NCBI GenBank assembly: GCA_040755155.1
Contig: JBFMBP010000070.1
Span: forward strand, 52,590 to 116,589
Reading direction: 5' to 3'
DNA length: 64,000 nucleotides
From: Candidatus Omnitrophota bacterium
Lineage (GTDB): Bacteria; Hinthialibacterota; Hinthialibacteria; Hinthialibacterales; Hinthialibacteraceae
Shown piece after piece: positions 25,907 to 34,711 of this stretch. The notes beneath the pieces are model-generated. The model did no database searches and was not told the origin of the DNA. It was given only the letters and a program-made list of their open reading frames with translations. The stretch's first letter is position 1; each line of letters opens with the position of its first letter. Position numbers and translations under genes: made by a program.

Positions 25907-28582
25907 ATGAGTTTTCCCAACGACTTTCATGATTTGACTGGTCATTGGCCATTTCCTTGGCAAGAGAAACTATATAAACGTTTTCTATCTAATGATATTC
26001 CTCCTTCATGCAACATACCAACTGGGCTAGGTAAAACGAACGTGATAGCTATCTGGTTAATTGCGCTGAAGGAAAATAAGAATTTACCTCGCCGTCTTGT
26101 GTATGTCGTTAATCGGCGCACGGTAGTGGATCAAACAACGGAAGAGGCGGTCAAACTCCGTATCAACGCTGCGAAGATCGGCATTCCAGACCTTGCCATT
26201 AGTACGCTTCGAGGTCAGTTCGCCGATAATCGCGAGTGGTCCGCCGATCCATCAAAACCCGCGATTATTTGCGGAACGGTGGACATGATCGGCAGCCGTC
26301 TTCTCTTCAGCGGTTACGGCTGTGGATTCAAATCCAAACCTCTTCACGCAGGTTTTCTTGGTCAAGACGCATTGCTCGTGCATGATGAGGCGCATTTGGA
26401 ACCAGCGTTTCAAAAACTTATTGAAAGCATCCGAAGAGAACAGCACGAGCGCGAGCGTACGGATATTTTGCCCTGGTCTAAACTTCGCGTAGTGTCGCTC
26501 TCCGCAACATCACGGAATGATAAAAATAACGATAAGACAGAGTCAGATAAACCATTCGAGTTGACTGATGATGAAAAGAATCCACAGGGTAAAATACCCG
26601 ATCCGCCGACTGAACCGATTCATCTCGTTTGGCTACGACTCACGGCGAAAAAACGGCTAGAATTTCATCAGATCGAAGACAAAAAAGATGCTCTCGTGAA
26701 AAAGTTTGGCGAGTTAGCGGCTAAATACAAAGACAAAAATTGCACCGTTCTGATTTTTGTTCGAACCATCGAAGATGTTTTCAATGTGGAGAAGGCGCTG
26801 AAAAAGACGGATCGACCAATCGTTCTCTTGACTGGTACTATTCGAGGTAAAGAACGCGACGATCTAGTCAACAATGAGTATTTTAAACGATTTCTCAAAG
26901 ATGCCAAACCAGGGCCAACCGTATTTCTGCTCTGTACTTCTGCAGGGGAGGTTGGCATCGATATTTCCGCCGATCATATGATTTGCGATCTTACGCCTTT
27001 CGACAGTATGGCTCAGCGATTGGGGCGCGTTCACCGATATGGCGAACCGAGAGAACATAAAGCTGACATCGATGTGGTATATCCAATGGTGTTTAACGAG
27101 AAAGACAAACTAACGCCTGCTAGTATAAAATCCCTCGAATTAATAAAATCTCTCGATGGCGACGCCAGTCCGCTCGCATTGATGACTAAACTCAACGCCA
27201 TTGAAAAAGCTGACGCCTTCACGCCAAAACCTACCATTCTTACTGCTACAGACATCCTCTTCGATGCGTGGTCGATGACAACCATCCGACAAAAGATGCC
27301 GGGCCGACCTCCTGTGGAGCCGTATTTGCATGGCATCCGTCGTGAATGGGAACCTCCGGAAACGCATGTGGCTTGGCGCGATGAAGTGGAAATTATCACC
27401 AAGGAACTAAGCGAGCGATACGAACTCGAAGACTTACTGGAAGATTATCCCCTCAAGCCGCATGAGTTGCTGCGCGATACGAGCAAAAGAGTATTTGGAC
27501 ATTTAAAAGGGCTTGCTGATGAATATCCCGATTCACATGTTTGGCTCGTGGATTTTAACGGTATAGTCGAAATCAAATCTATGAAAGAATTAGAAGAAAA
27601 AACCATTGAACAGAAGACGATACTGTTACCGCCATCCGTTGGAGGCCTAACATCAAGCGGAACGCTTGATGGAAAAGCCGTTCGTAAAAAGAGAAAAGAT
27701 AACGACACGGAGAACGAGCAGTCTACCGAACCTAAAAATAATGTGATGTACGATGTGGCCGATGAGTGGTTCGTAGACAATGAGCGCAAGTCTAGGCGTC
27801 GCGAGCGTCTTTGGGATGATGCCGAGCCTCCTAAAGGTATGCGGCTGGTTCGGCGAATCGACGTTGATCCCGATGCGGATGAACGAGGTTCTAGCGACGA
27901 AGAATCGGCTCGAAAACGCTTCTGGCTTTGGTATGCACGTCCTCGTTCAGCGGATGACGACCTTTCCATGACGGCTGTCGAGGCGGTTAAATGGGATCGC
28001 CATACTAAAGATGTGGAAGAATGCGCTAAAAACAATACAGACGTTCTTTTAAAGGATTATCAGGAACTGCGCGATGCAGTCGTGCTTGCCGCCAAATTTC
28101 ACGATCTGGGCAAAAAGCGCGAATTCTGGCAGAGAAGAATCGGTAATCCGAATCCCGCCGAGTGGTACGCCAAGTCAGGGAAAGATAGCAGTACAGGTAA
28201 ACGATGGATTCCGCATGATATTTGTCCCAATTACAGGCATGAATTCGGCTCCTTGTTGGATCTATTGGATCCGAAAAAGGAATATCATACGGAATTCAAC
28301 CGGCTTAGCGATGAGATGAAAGATGTTGTTCTGCATTTAATCGCTGCGCATCACGGTTTCGCCCGCCCGCATTTTCCCCATGAAAACGCTTACGATCTTA
28401 ACTATTCAGAAGGAGAATCCAATCGCGTCGCCGTTGAAGTCATGCAACGATTCGCTCGGCTTCAACGCAAATTTGGCCGATGGGGCTTAGCCTACCTCGA
28501 ATCCCTGCTCCGCGCCGCCGACTACGCCACCAGCGCCAATCCCTCTCCCTGCGAAACTGTAAAACAGGAGGCGTCATCATGA
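25907..28582 (+). CDS. cas3: Type I-G CRISPR-associated helicase-nuclease Cas3 (helicase then HD)
   Basis: An 891-residue Cas3 that unwinds and degrades DNA marked by the crRNA complex. The helicase comes first: Walker A PTGLGKT (38-44), YVVNRRTVVDQ (motif Ia region), DEAH (160-163), SLSATS (motif III), VLIFVRTIEDVFNVEKAL, and LCTSAGEVGIDISADHMI plus QRLGRVHRYGE (motifs V and VI). The HD nuclease is C-terminal: AAKFHDLGKKREFW near 730-742 and LIAAHHGFARPHF near 811-823. Canonical Cas3 has HD at the N-terminus; helicase-HD order is characteristic of type I-U/I-G. Its TGA overlaps the ATG of csb3 (ATGA). Confidence 0.95.
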   Translation: MSFPNDFHDLTGHWPFPWQEKLYKRFLSNDIPPSCNIPTGLGKTNVIAIWLIALKENKNLPRRLVYVVNRRTVVDQTTEEAVKLRINAAKIGIPDLAISTLRGQFADNREWSADPSKPAIICGTVDMIGSRLLFSGYGCGFKSKPLHAGFLGQDALLVHDEAHLEPAFQKLIESIRREQHERERTDILPWSKLRVVSLSATSRNDKNNDKTESDKPFELTDDEKNPQGKIPDPPTEPIHLVWLRLTAKKRLEFHQIEDKKDALVKKFGELAAKYKDKNCTVLIFVRTIEDVFNVEKALKKTDRPIVLLTGTIRGKERDDLVNNEYFKRFLKDAKPGPTVFLLCTSAGEVGIDISADHMICDLTPFDSMAQRLGRVHRYGEPREHKADIDVVYPMVFNEKDKLTPASIKSLELIKSLDGDASPLALMTKLNAIEKADAFTPKPTILTATDILFDAWSMTTIRQKMPGRPPVEPYLHGIRREWEPPETHVAWRDEVEIITKELSERYELEDLLEDYPLKPHELLRDTSKRVFGHLKGLADEYPDSHVWLVDFNGIVEIKSMKELEEKTIEQKTILLPPSVGGLTSSGTLDGKAVRKKRKDNDTENEQSTEPKNNVMYDVADEWFVDNERKSRRRERLWDDAEPPKGMRLVRRIDVDPDADERGSSDEESARKRFWLWYARPRSADDDLSMTAVEAVKWDRHTKDVEECAKNNTDVLLKDYQELRDAVVLAAKFHDLGKKREFWQRRIGNPNPAEWYAKSGKDSSTGKRWIPHDICPNYRHEFGSLLDLLDPKKEYHTEFNRLSDEMKDVVLHLIAAHHGFARPHFPHENAYDLNYSEGESNRVAVEVMQRFARLQRKFGRWGLAYLESLLRAADYATSANPSPCETVKQEASS

Positions 28583-29439
28583 CTTATCCCGAACCGAACA
28601 TCCGCATCAACGTTGACGTAACCAATCCCGGCCAATTCTTCGCCTGCTGCGGGTTGCTGGAGCTGGCGGATCGGCTGTGGCCTGGGGCAGAGGGGTGGTT
28701 TAGTCTTTCTAATTTTCAGTTCTGTATCCGCCTTAAGAATCCCACTAATACATTACAAGAACTGCTTTATGAATGCAAGCAATTATCTTTTAACATTGAT
28801 GATAACTCAAATGGTGATAATGATGATGAGAACGATAACGCACTAGTGCTACCAATTTTAATGAAATGGAAAGATGAAACAGATGCTATTCTTTTAGATT
28901 GGTGGAGCGATAAATCGATAAAACCTTGGGCTGGATCAATGAAGCATAAACATATTCTACGCGCTATGCTTGATGCAATTGATCCAGCACACAGTGATCC
29001 TTTTAATGATATGCGAAATGTGTACGACGCGCAGAGGGATACTGTTCCGCAAACTGATGGGAGAAAACAGCGTATCGGGAAATCGAAAAAGCGAGAACCT
29101 TTTTACTTCGATCCACGACGAGGAAATAAATCTCATCCGCTCGATTCAGGCTTCTCGCCAGATACGCATCATATGGAATCGGATTGCTGTCCAGTAGTCG
29201 AAGCGCTATGTTTTATTGGATTCCAGCGCGCCCGACCTGCCCCAACAGATACACCCAATAGATCCTGTTACTCTGTTTGGACTACTCCCTTAACCGCCAA
29301 TGTATTGAATCCGGCAGTTTGCGGCATCTTGACTCTTCCTAATTCTATGACCTGCGTTTTCGAAAATTATTTTCGCACAGACCAACGCAAGCACAAAACA
29401 TTTTCTCAATCTAAACTTGAAAGGAACTCCAATGTCTGA
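28579..29439 (+). CDS. csb3: Csb3 (Cas8u2), type I-G effector subunit
   Basis: A 286-residue protein beginning MTYPEPNIRINVDVTNPGQF then FACCGLLELADRLWPGAEGW, the hallmark N-terminus of Csb3. Later FYFDPRRG...SHPLDSGFSPD and PVVEALCFIGFQRARP are conserved in the family. Csb3 is taken as the large, PAM-recognising subunit (Cas8u2) in the I-G variant that lacks Csx17. I use ATG 28579, which overlaps the cas3 stop by 4 bp and has AGGAGG upstream. G+C falls abruptly inside the gene: 39/60 at 28621-28680 against 18/60 at 28741-28800 (hand count). Confidence 0.85.
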   Translation: MTYPEPNIRINVDVTNPGQFFACCGLLELADRLWPGAEGWFSLSNFQFCIRLKNPTNTLQELLYECKQLSFNIDDNSNGDNDDENDNALVLPILMKWKDETDAILLDWWSDKSIKPWAGSMKHKHILRAMLDAIDPAHSDPFNDMRNVYDAQRDTVPQTDGRKQRIGKSKKREPFYFDPRRGNKSHPLDSGFSPDTHHMESDCCPVVEALCFIGFQRARPAPTDTPNRSCYSVWTTPLTANVLNPAVCGILTLPNSMTCVFENYFRTDQRKHKTFSQSKLERNSNV

Positions 29440-31012
29440 AATCACTTTCAACGATTTACTTAAAGAAGATGGACCCGTTGCCCTCATCATCAAGCAGCCA
29501 CTAGCTCCAGTGGATAGTGAAAATCCAGTGATTTTCCCTCCTACTTATCCTTTAACCAAGTGGAATGGGAGGATTCACACAATTCAAGATGGCGAATACC
29601 GCGTCTCAGTTGAATTGCCACCGGATTCAAAGTCTGACAAGAGCAGCACGAAGGGAGATCAAAAATCTGGGTACAATATTGATCGATTTCCTGATGGAAC
29701 CAACATTTGTGAGATTGATAGCCCTCAATCACAAAGCAACAGAATTGAACCTAAGTTCAAGACGATTGAGAAAGGGAAACTTGTCCCACAGGTGGAAATT
29801 CAAGTCGGCAAGGAGAAAGTAAATCTGCTTGATGTCGGTCACCGAGCAGGCGACGCGGTGGTTCGCATGTCGTCCATTGCCGCCAAGATACACGAAGCGT
29901 TTATCGCAGCAAAGTCACATGATTTTTTCAAACTAGCCACTATTGCGCCAACCTCTCTTGTGTTTGGGGTTTGGGATTCTCGCTCAACCTATGTGAAGGT
30001 TCAACGAGTTCTAAAAGCACAAATACGTGCAACTAACGTTCTTGAACTATCTCGTTCAGCACAATTCACGCCAGCAACTAATTATGTTGATGCCGAAGCA
30101 ATTGGAGATGATGTGGAATTCGGGAAAGGCGAAGAAAGCAATCTTTCACAAGAGGGCATGCTGCATGCGCTTAGCACACAGGCTGTCGGAGGAGTACGGC
30201 TCACAAACAAGAGTTGTCTCGTTAGGACTGTAAACCTCAACTTGGCAGCAATTCGAACACTCAAAGGATCAACGGAGGAAGAGACGAAGGTTTTGCAGAA
30301 ATACATTCTCGGATTAGCGTTAGTTGCAGCAACTGATGAACCTGACCTAAATCTCCGAGAGGGTTGTCATCTTGTTTTCTCATTAGATAAAATTAGCAAT
30401 GATGAAGAAGTAAAAATGAATGAAGCAAGTCAACTAGTATATCGTTCTAAAATGCCCATAAATTGGTCTTGTAATCATGAAATGGCGCTAGTTTTTACTG
30501 ATGAGGCAAAGAAAGAATTTCTTAAAGTAGCAAAAATTAATGAAGAACAGTGGAATCATCCTGATATCATCTTTGAGCGTGATGTTGCCGAAAACTTTTT
30601 GAGTAGAAAAAAAGAAGAGCGTGACAAGATTCGAAAATTAGGTCCAATCACGAAGGAAACACTTGCGAAGTTTGATGCTCAGGGGAAAGATCCTTTTAAA
30701 CTAGTCAATGAGGAGATCAAGAAGATTAAAGGTGCGATTGGAAAAAAACCTGGACGTGGTAAGCCACCTTTAAAACAAGTCGAGGCTTTTCATGAAATAG
30801 CAGAGTTATTGAAATTAATGGCCGTTGACGAGACTATGCCTGCTAGTGTAAATGAAATTGCCCAAGAACTACAAGAAATTGCTGGAAATCACGAAGATTC
30901 TCATGCGGCAATAAAAGAAATCGATGAATGCATAAAAAAATATAAGAGAGAAGTGAAATCAAACTCTGATTCGGCTTCCGATACCGAAGGCTCCTCGGAG
31001 GCTTCTCAATGA
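29432..31012 (+). CDS. csb1: Csb1 (Cas7 of type I-G), crRNA backbone subunit
   Basis: A 526-residue Csb1, the RAMP protein that coats crRNA. Diagnostic segments are VVRMSSIAAKIHEAFI, LATIAPTSLVFGVWDSRSTYVKVQRVLKAQI then RATNVLELSRSAQFTPATNY, and HALSTQAVGGVRLTNKSCLVRTVNLNL. The C-terminal 140 residues are Lys/Glu-rich and helical, including a basic GKKPGRGKPPLKQ patch; this extension looks longer than in the Csb1 proteins I know. ATG 29432 overlaps the csb3 stop by 8 bp, with AAAGGAAC before it; a TTG at 29417 is rejected. G+C is low (20/60 at 30421-30480). Confidence 0.9.
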   Translation: MSEITFNDLLKEDGPVALIIKQPLAPVDSENPVIFPPTYPLTKWNGRIHTIQDGEYRVSVELPPDSKSDKSSTKGDQKSGYNIDRFPDGTNICEIDSPQSQSNRIEPKFKTIEKGKLVPQVEIQVGKEKVNLLDVGHRAGDAVVRMSSIAAKIHEAFIAAKSHDFFKLATIAPTSLVFGVWDSRSTYVKVQRVLKAQIRATNVLELSRSAQFTPATNYVDAEAIGDDVEFGKGEESNLSQEGMLHALSTQAVGGVRLTNKSCLVRTVNLNLAAIRTLKGSTEEETKVLQKYILGLALVAATDEPDLNLREGCHLVFSLDKISNDEEVKMNEASQLVYRSKMPINWSCNHEMALVFTDEAKKEFLKVAKINEEQWNHPDIIFERDVAENFLSRKKEERDKIRKLGPITKETLAKFDAQGKDPFKLVNEEIKKIKGAIGKKPGRGKPPLKQVEAFHEIAELLKLMAVDETMPASVNEIAQELQEIAGNHEDSHAAIKEIDECIKKYKREVKSNSDSASDTEGSSEASQ

Positions 31013-32520
31013 CGCACCTTCTCCTCACAGTCCGCTGGCTCGACGACCGATATCACGGTCTTTTGGATCGCAACGGTCCTCAAGAGTGGCCGCCATCGCC
31101 TTTTAGGTTGTTTCAGGCTCTTGTTGCAGGCGTTGCTCAGCGTGGAGAACTAGATTTCTCTCTTGGTCTGGCGTTTGGATGGCTTCAAAAACTTAAACCT
31201 CCAGTCATCATTACACCACAGGCCAAAGGAGGACAACCCATCACTCGTTTTGTACCAAACAACGATGGCGATGAAAAGTTTGATCGAGAGAAGCGATTAA
31301 CAGCGAAACTAACCATGCCGATGCTCTTGCTTGATAGACCTGAAATCCTTTACCTCTGGGAAATACGAGACATACCAAATCCCCCGATAATACATATTCG
31401 AAATGCGGCGCGATGTTTGGTTTGTTTAGGGTGGGGAATCGATATGGCGTTTGCCGATGCTCGAACTGTATCTCAAACTGAGGTGAAATCTCTTCAAGGA
31501 ATTAGGTGGTATCCTAAGCCTGATGTATGGCGTGATGAAGGAATGTTGAGAACTCCGACGTATGATCCAGTGACCAAGCAGAATACACTGTATGACTTAA
31601 TGCATTGTTACGAAACAGCGATGAATCGTATTGAACATGGTAAGCCGCTAAAAACAGTGGATAAACCCAAAGTCTTCAAAAAGATTTTTTACGCCAGTAT
31701 AGAACGTCCTATCTCCCGCCCATACGTCGTCTTCGAACTTCGCGACGACGATGGAATGTTTTTCCGATATCCGCAAAGTAAACTCATCCATATTGCCGGC
31801 ATGGTTCGCCATCTCGCCATCGAAACAATGAAAAACTCGCCTCCTGAAGGCATTCCAGAAGATTGGATTGAAAAGTACGTCGCCGGTCATATTAGTAAGA
31901 ATGGTCCGAAGGAATCCTTAGATGAATCGTATATACATAGACAGTTTTCTTACATTCCATTGCCTTCCATCGGATACGTCCATACCGATCCCTCCATACG
32001 GCGGGTGATGATCGTCGCGCCATTGGGCGACGATCGATATCTGGAATATCTAGCGCGACGCCTGGAAGGCGCGCAACTTATCCCGACATCAGAAACGAAA
32101 ATCAAAACGCCCCCAACATTAGTTCGAGTACGCCATGACAAAGTAGCCCATTATTATACGCAACCAGCCAATATATGGGCCAGCGTAACGCCGGTCATTC
32201 TTCCAGGTCATGACGACCATAAACCGGAAAAGACTTGTAAACTGATAGAGAAAGCTTTAGCCCAAGCCGGAATCGAGCAGGCTTGCGAGTATGAATGGAG
32301 CGCCGTCTCGTTTTTTCCTAAATCTCTTACAGCGCATAAGAACAACCGCGAAAAGAAAATCCAAGGATATTGGCGTCCAGACTACTTGCAAAGCCTGACG
32401 GCTGTACATTTGATATTACGGTTTAAAGATAACGTAAAAGCGACTGGCCCACTCGCCATAGGCGCGGGGCGCCATTGCGGTTTGGGAATTTTCGCCGCTG
32501 CGGATGCGTTGGAGCGTTAA
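31009..32520 (+). CDS. csb2: Csb2 (Cas5-Cas6 fusion of type I-G)
   Basis: A 503-residue Csb2. The N-terminus LLLTVRWLDDRYHG..GPQEWPPSPFRLFQALVAG is the Cas5-like RAMP part that caps the crRNA 5' end. The C-terminal third (residues about 300-503) is Cas6-like and ends in the glycine-rich loop AIGAGRHCGLGIF. By family precedent Csb2 cleaves the pre-crRNA at the repeat hairpin. The conserved His in GRHCGLG and others such as HDKVAHYYT are candidate functional residues. It overlaps csb1 by 4 bp (ATGA). Base composition shifts back toward the host value from about 31690 onward. Confidence 0.9.
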   Translation: MTHLLLTVRWLDDRYHGLLDRNGPQEWPPSPFRLFQALVAGVAQRGELDFSLGLAFGWLQKLKPPVIITPQAKGGQPITRFVPNNDGDEKFDREKRLTAKLTMPMLLLDRPEILYLWEIRDIPNPPIIHIRNAARCLVCLGWGIDMAFADARTVSQTEVKSLQGIRWYPKPDVWRDEGMLRTPTYDPVTKQNTLYDLMHCYETAMNRIEHGKPLKTVDKPKVFKKIFYASIERPISRPYVVFELRDDDGMFFRYPQSKLIHIAGMVRHLAIETMKNSPPEGIPEDWIEKYVAGHISKNGPKESLDESYIHRQFSYIPLPSIGYVHTDPSIRRVMIVAPLGDDRYLEYLARRLEGAQLIPTSETKIKTPPTLVRVRHDKVAHYYTQPANIWASVTPVILPGHDDHKPEKTCKLIEKALAQAGIEQACEYEWSAVSFFPKSLTAHKNNREKKIQGYWRPDYLQSLTAVHLILRFKDNVKATGPLAIGAGRHCGLGIFAAADALER

Positions 32521-32521
32521 T

Positions 32522-34237
32522 ATGAATGAAGCCGAATCGTCTTTTCCCGTTATTCTATCCCTCCCCGACTTCATCCCGGCGCGGATGCTTAACGAGTTCG
32601 CGTATTGTCCCCGGCTTTGTTATTTGGAATGGGCGCAGCAGGAGTGGGACGACAACGAGTGGACGATGGACGGGAACTTTCAGCATCGCCGGGTGGATCG
32701 TCCCAGCGGCGATCTGCCCGATGCGGACGAAATGGAGGAGCAGGCGCCGGAAGCCGTCCATGCGCGTTCCGTCATGCTCTCGGCGGAAGGATGCGGCTTC
32801 ATCGCCAAGATGGATTTGATCGAAGCCGAGGCGGGCGCCGTCCTTCCCGTGGAATACAAGCGGGGAAGCGTGCCCGACAATCCGGAGCGCTCGTGGGAGC
32901 CGGAGCGCGTGCAACTCTGCGCGCAGGCCATGATCCTGCGCGAAAACGGCTACGTTTGCCCAACCGGCGTCCTCTATTACGCCCAATCGCGCCAGCGGGT
33001 GGAGATCGCCATTACGGACGCCCTCGCCGCCCGTACGCTGGAGATCGCCCGCGAGTTGCGCTGCGTCATGCAATCCGGCGAGACGCCCCGTCCTCTGCAA
33101 GACAGCCCCAAATGTCCCGGCTGCTCGCTGGCGGGCATCTGTCTTCCCGACGAAATTCTGCACGAGGCGGCGCATCCCAACGCGGAGGCGGAAGAAGACG
33201 CCATCCGCCGCTTGTATCCGGCGCGGGACGACGCCGCGCCGCTCTACGTGCAAGACCAGGGCGCCTACGTCGGCAAATCGAACGAGGAATTGGTAGTCAA
33301 ACTCAAAGGAACCAAGGTCGCCGATATCCGGTTCATCGATTTGTCCCATGTTTGCCTTTACGGAAACGTTCAAATCAGCACGCAAGCCATCCAAGAATTG
33401 TTAAAGCGATCCATCCCCCTTCTCTACTTTTCTTTTGGAGGCTGGTTCAACGGAATTTGCGGAGGGATGCCGCATAAAAACGTGGAATTGCGGCGGCGGC
33501 AATACCGTGCGGAATACGGAAAAGAATCGCTGGAAATCGCCCGCGTCCTCGTGCAAAATAAAATCCAAAACAGCCGGATTTTGCTGCGGCGCAATAGCGC
33601 GGAAGGAAACGAGGACGCTATCGAGGACTTACGGCGCGCTGAACAACAGGCGGGAGAGGCCGCCAATATGGAATCGCTGCTGGGATTCGAAGGCAACGCG
33701 GCGCGGATTTATTTCCAGCATTTTTCCTCCATGCTCAAACCGAAAGAGAGCGATGGTGGATTATCCGGATTCGATTTCACAACCCGCAATCGTCGTCCGC
33801 CGCGCGATCCGGTCAATGCCATGCTTTCGTTCGCCTATTCGCTGTTGACGAAAGAATTCGCCATCGTCTTATTGCGCGTGGGCTTCGATCCGTTTATGGG
33901 ATTTTATCATCAACCCCGCTATGGACGCCCGGCGCTTGCGTTAGACATGATGGAGCCGTTTCGCCCGCTGATCGCCGATTCCGTGGTGATTTCCGTTATC
34001 AACAATGGCGTAATTCAGTCCAAAGATTTTGTACGTTCGGCGGGCGCTTTCGCGCTAAAACCGGATGCGCGGAAAGCATTTATTATGACCTACGAACGCC
34101 GCATGGATTCTTTGATTACTCATCCAATTTTCAATTACCGAATCAGTTACCGCCGCGTACTCGAAGTGCAAGCGCGGCTGCTGGCCCGCTATCTGTTGGG
34201 AGAGCTGCCCACTCCCCCCGAATTCTGTACGAGGTGA
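32522..34237 (+). CDS. cas4-cas1: Cas4-Cas1 fusion protein (spacer acquisition)
   Basis: A 571-residue fusion. Cas4 (1-215): Fe-S cluster cysteines Cys29 (YCPRLCYL) and Cys198/201/207 (CPGCSLAGIC), with the RecB-type nuclease residues in MDLI (Asp98) and EYK (Glu111, Lys113). Cas1 (about 240-571): integrase triad Glu390 (LLGFEGNAAR), His463 (GFYHQPRYGRPALALD) and Asp475. Cas4-Cas1 fusions are typical of type I-G, where Cas4 selects PAM-containing prespacers of the right length and orientation. ATG 32522 is 1 bp after the csb2 stop. The gene is G+C-rich (43/60 at 32881-32940), unlike csb1. Confidence 0.95.
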   Translation: MNEAESSFPVILSLPDFIPARMLNEFAYCPRLCYLEWAQQEWDDNEWTMDGNFQHRRVDRPSGDLPDADEMEEQAPEAVHARSVMLSAEGCGFIAKMDLIEAEAGAVLPVEYKRGSVPDNPERSWEPERVQLCAQAMILRENGYVCPTGVLYYAQSRQRVEIAITDALAARTLEIARELRCVMQSGETPRPLQDSPKCPGCSLAGICLPDEILHEAAHPNAEAEEDAIRRLYPARDDAAPLYVQDQGAYVGKSNEELVVKLKGTKVADIRFIDLSHVCLYGNVQISTQAIQELLKRSIPLLYFSFGGWFNGICGGMPHKNVELRRRQYRAEYGKESLEIARVLVQNKIQNSRILLRRNSAEGNEDAIEDLRRAEQQAGEAANMESLLGFEGNAARIYFQHFSSMLKPKESDGGLSGFDFTTRNRRPPRDPVNAMLSFAYSLLTKEFAIVLLRVGFDPFMGFYHQPRYGRPALALDMMEPFRPLIADSVVISVINNGVIQSKDFVRSAGAFALKPDARKAFIMTYERRMDSLITHPIFNYRISYRRVLEVQARLLARYLLGELPTPPEFCTR

Positions 34238-34243
34238 ATCGAC

Positions 34244-34534
34244 ATGCGCCGCTTATATATCGTCATGTACGATATCAGTCATCCGAAACGGTTGCGGAAG
34301 GTGTTCAAGATCATGCGCGGCTTCGGCGACCGGATTCAACTCTCGGTATTCCGTGCCGAATTGACGCCGAAAGAACGAATTCAAATGATGATGAAGATCA
34401 ATCCCGTGATTCATCACAACGAAGACCAAGTTTTGATGATTCCGATTGGCCCTGCGGGAGGCGAGATTGAAAAAGAGATCGAAGCCCTTGGACGCCCTTA
34501 CGAACCTTGCCCTCATGGAGCCGTAGTTGTATAA
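34244..34534 (+). CDS. cas2: Cas2
   Basis: A 96-residue Cas2, the dimeric scaffold of the Cas1-Cas2 integrase. It starts MRRLYIVMYDISHPKRLRKV with the conserved Asp10 at the end of the first beta strand, and continues GDRIQLSVFRAEL..KERIQM...HHNEDQVLMIPIGP. It lies 6 bp after cas4-cas1 and is the last gene before the leader. Confidence 0.95.
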   Translation: MRRLYIVMYDISHPKRLRKVFKIMRGFGDRIQLSVFRAELTPKERIQMMMKINPVIHHNEDQVLMIPIGPAGGEIEKEIEALGRPYEPCPHGAVVV

Positions 34535-34711
34535 AATATGGTGGCGAGAGGTGAAGTGACGCGCGCCGCCCAAGGAAGCGCTCGCTCTTTGAAAATAAAG
34601 GATTTAGGGTGAAATGGCGCAAAAAAATAAATTACATTGGCTAAAATCTGAAGGCGGCGCTCGCAAAACAGCACGTAAACACATTGAAATCAAAGCCTCC
34701 AAAAGGGGGCT
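34535..34711 (+). promoter_or_regulatory. CRISPR leader
   Basis: 177 bp between cas2 and the first repeat with no gene. It has AT-rich patches (GAAAATAAAGGATTTAGGG near 34591, AAAAAAATAAATTACATTGG near 34621) as leaders do. A 7-bp inverted repeat AGCCTCC-AAAA-GGGGGCT (one mismatch, 34694-34711) abuts the first repeat. Leader identity follows from its position beside cas2 and from degenerate repeats lying only at the opposite end. No promoter boxes are clear enough to name. Confidence 0.7.

Noticed and set aside
28480-28578. Longer start for csb3 at 28480
   Set aside because: The added 33 residues are an out-of-frame read of the cas3 C-terminus, are Arg-rich and not family-like. ATG 28579 has a ribosome-binding site and the ATGA overlap.
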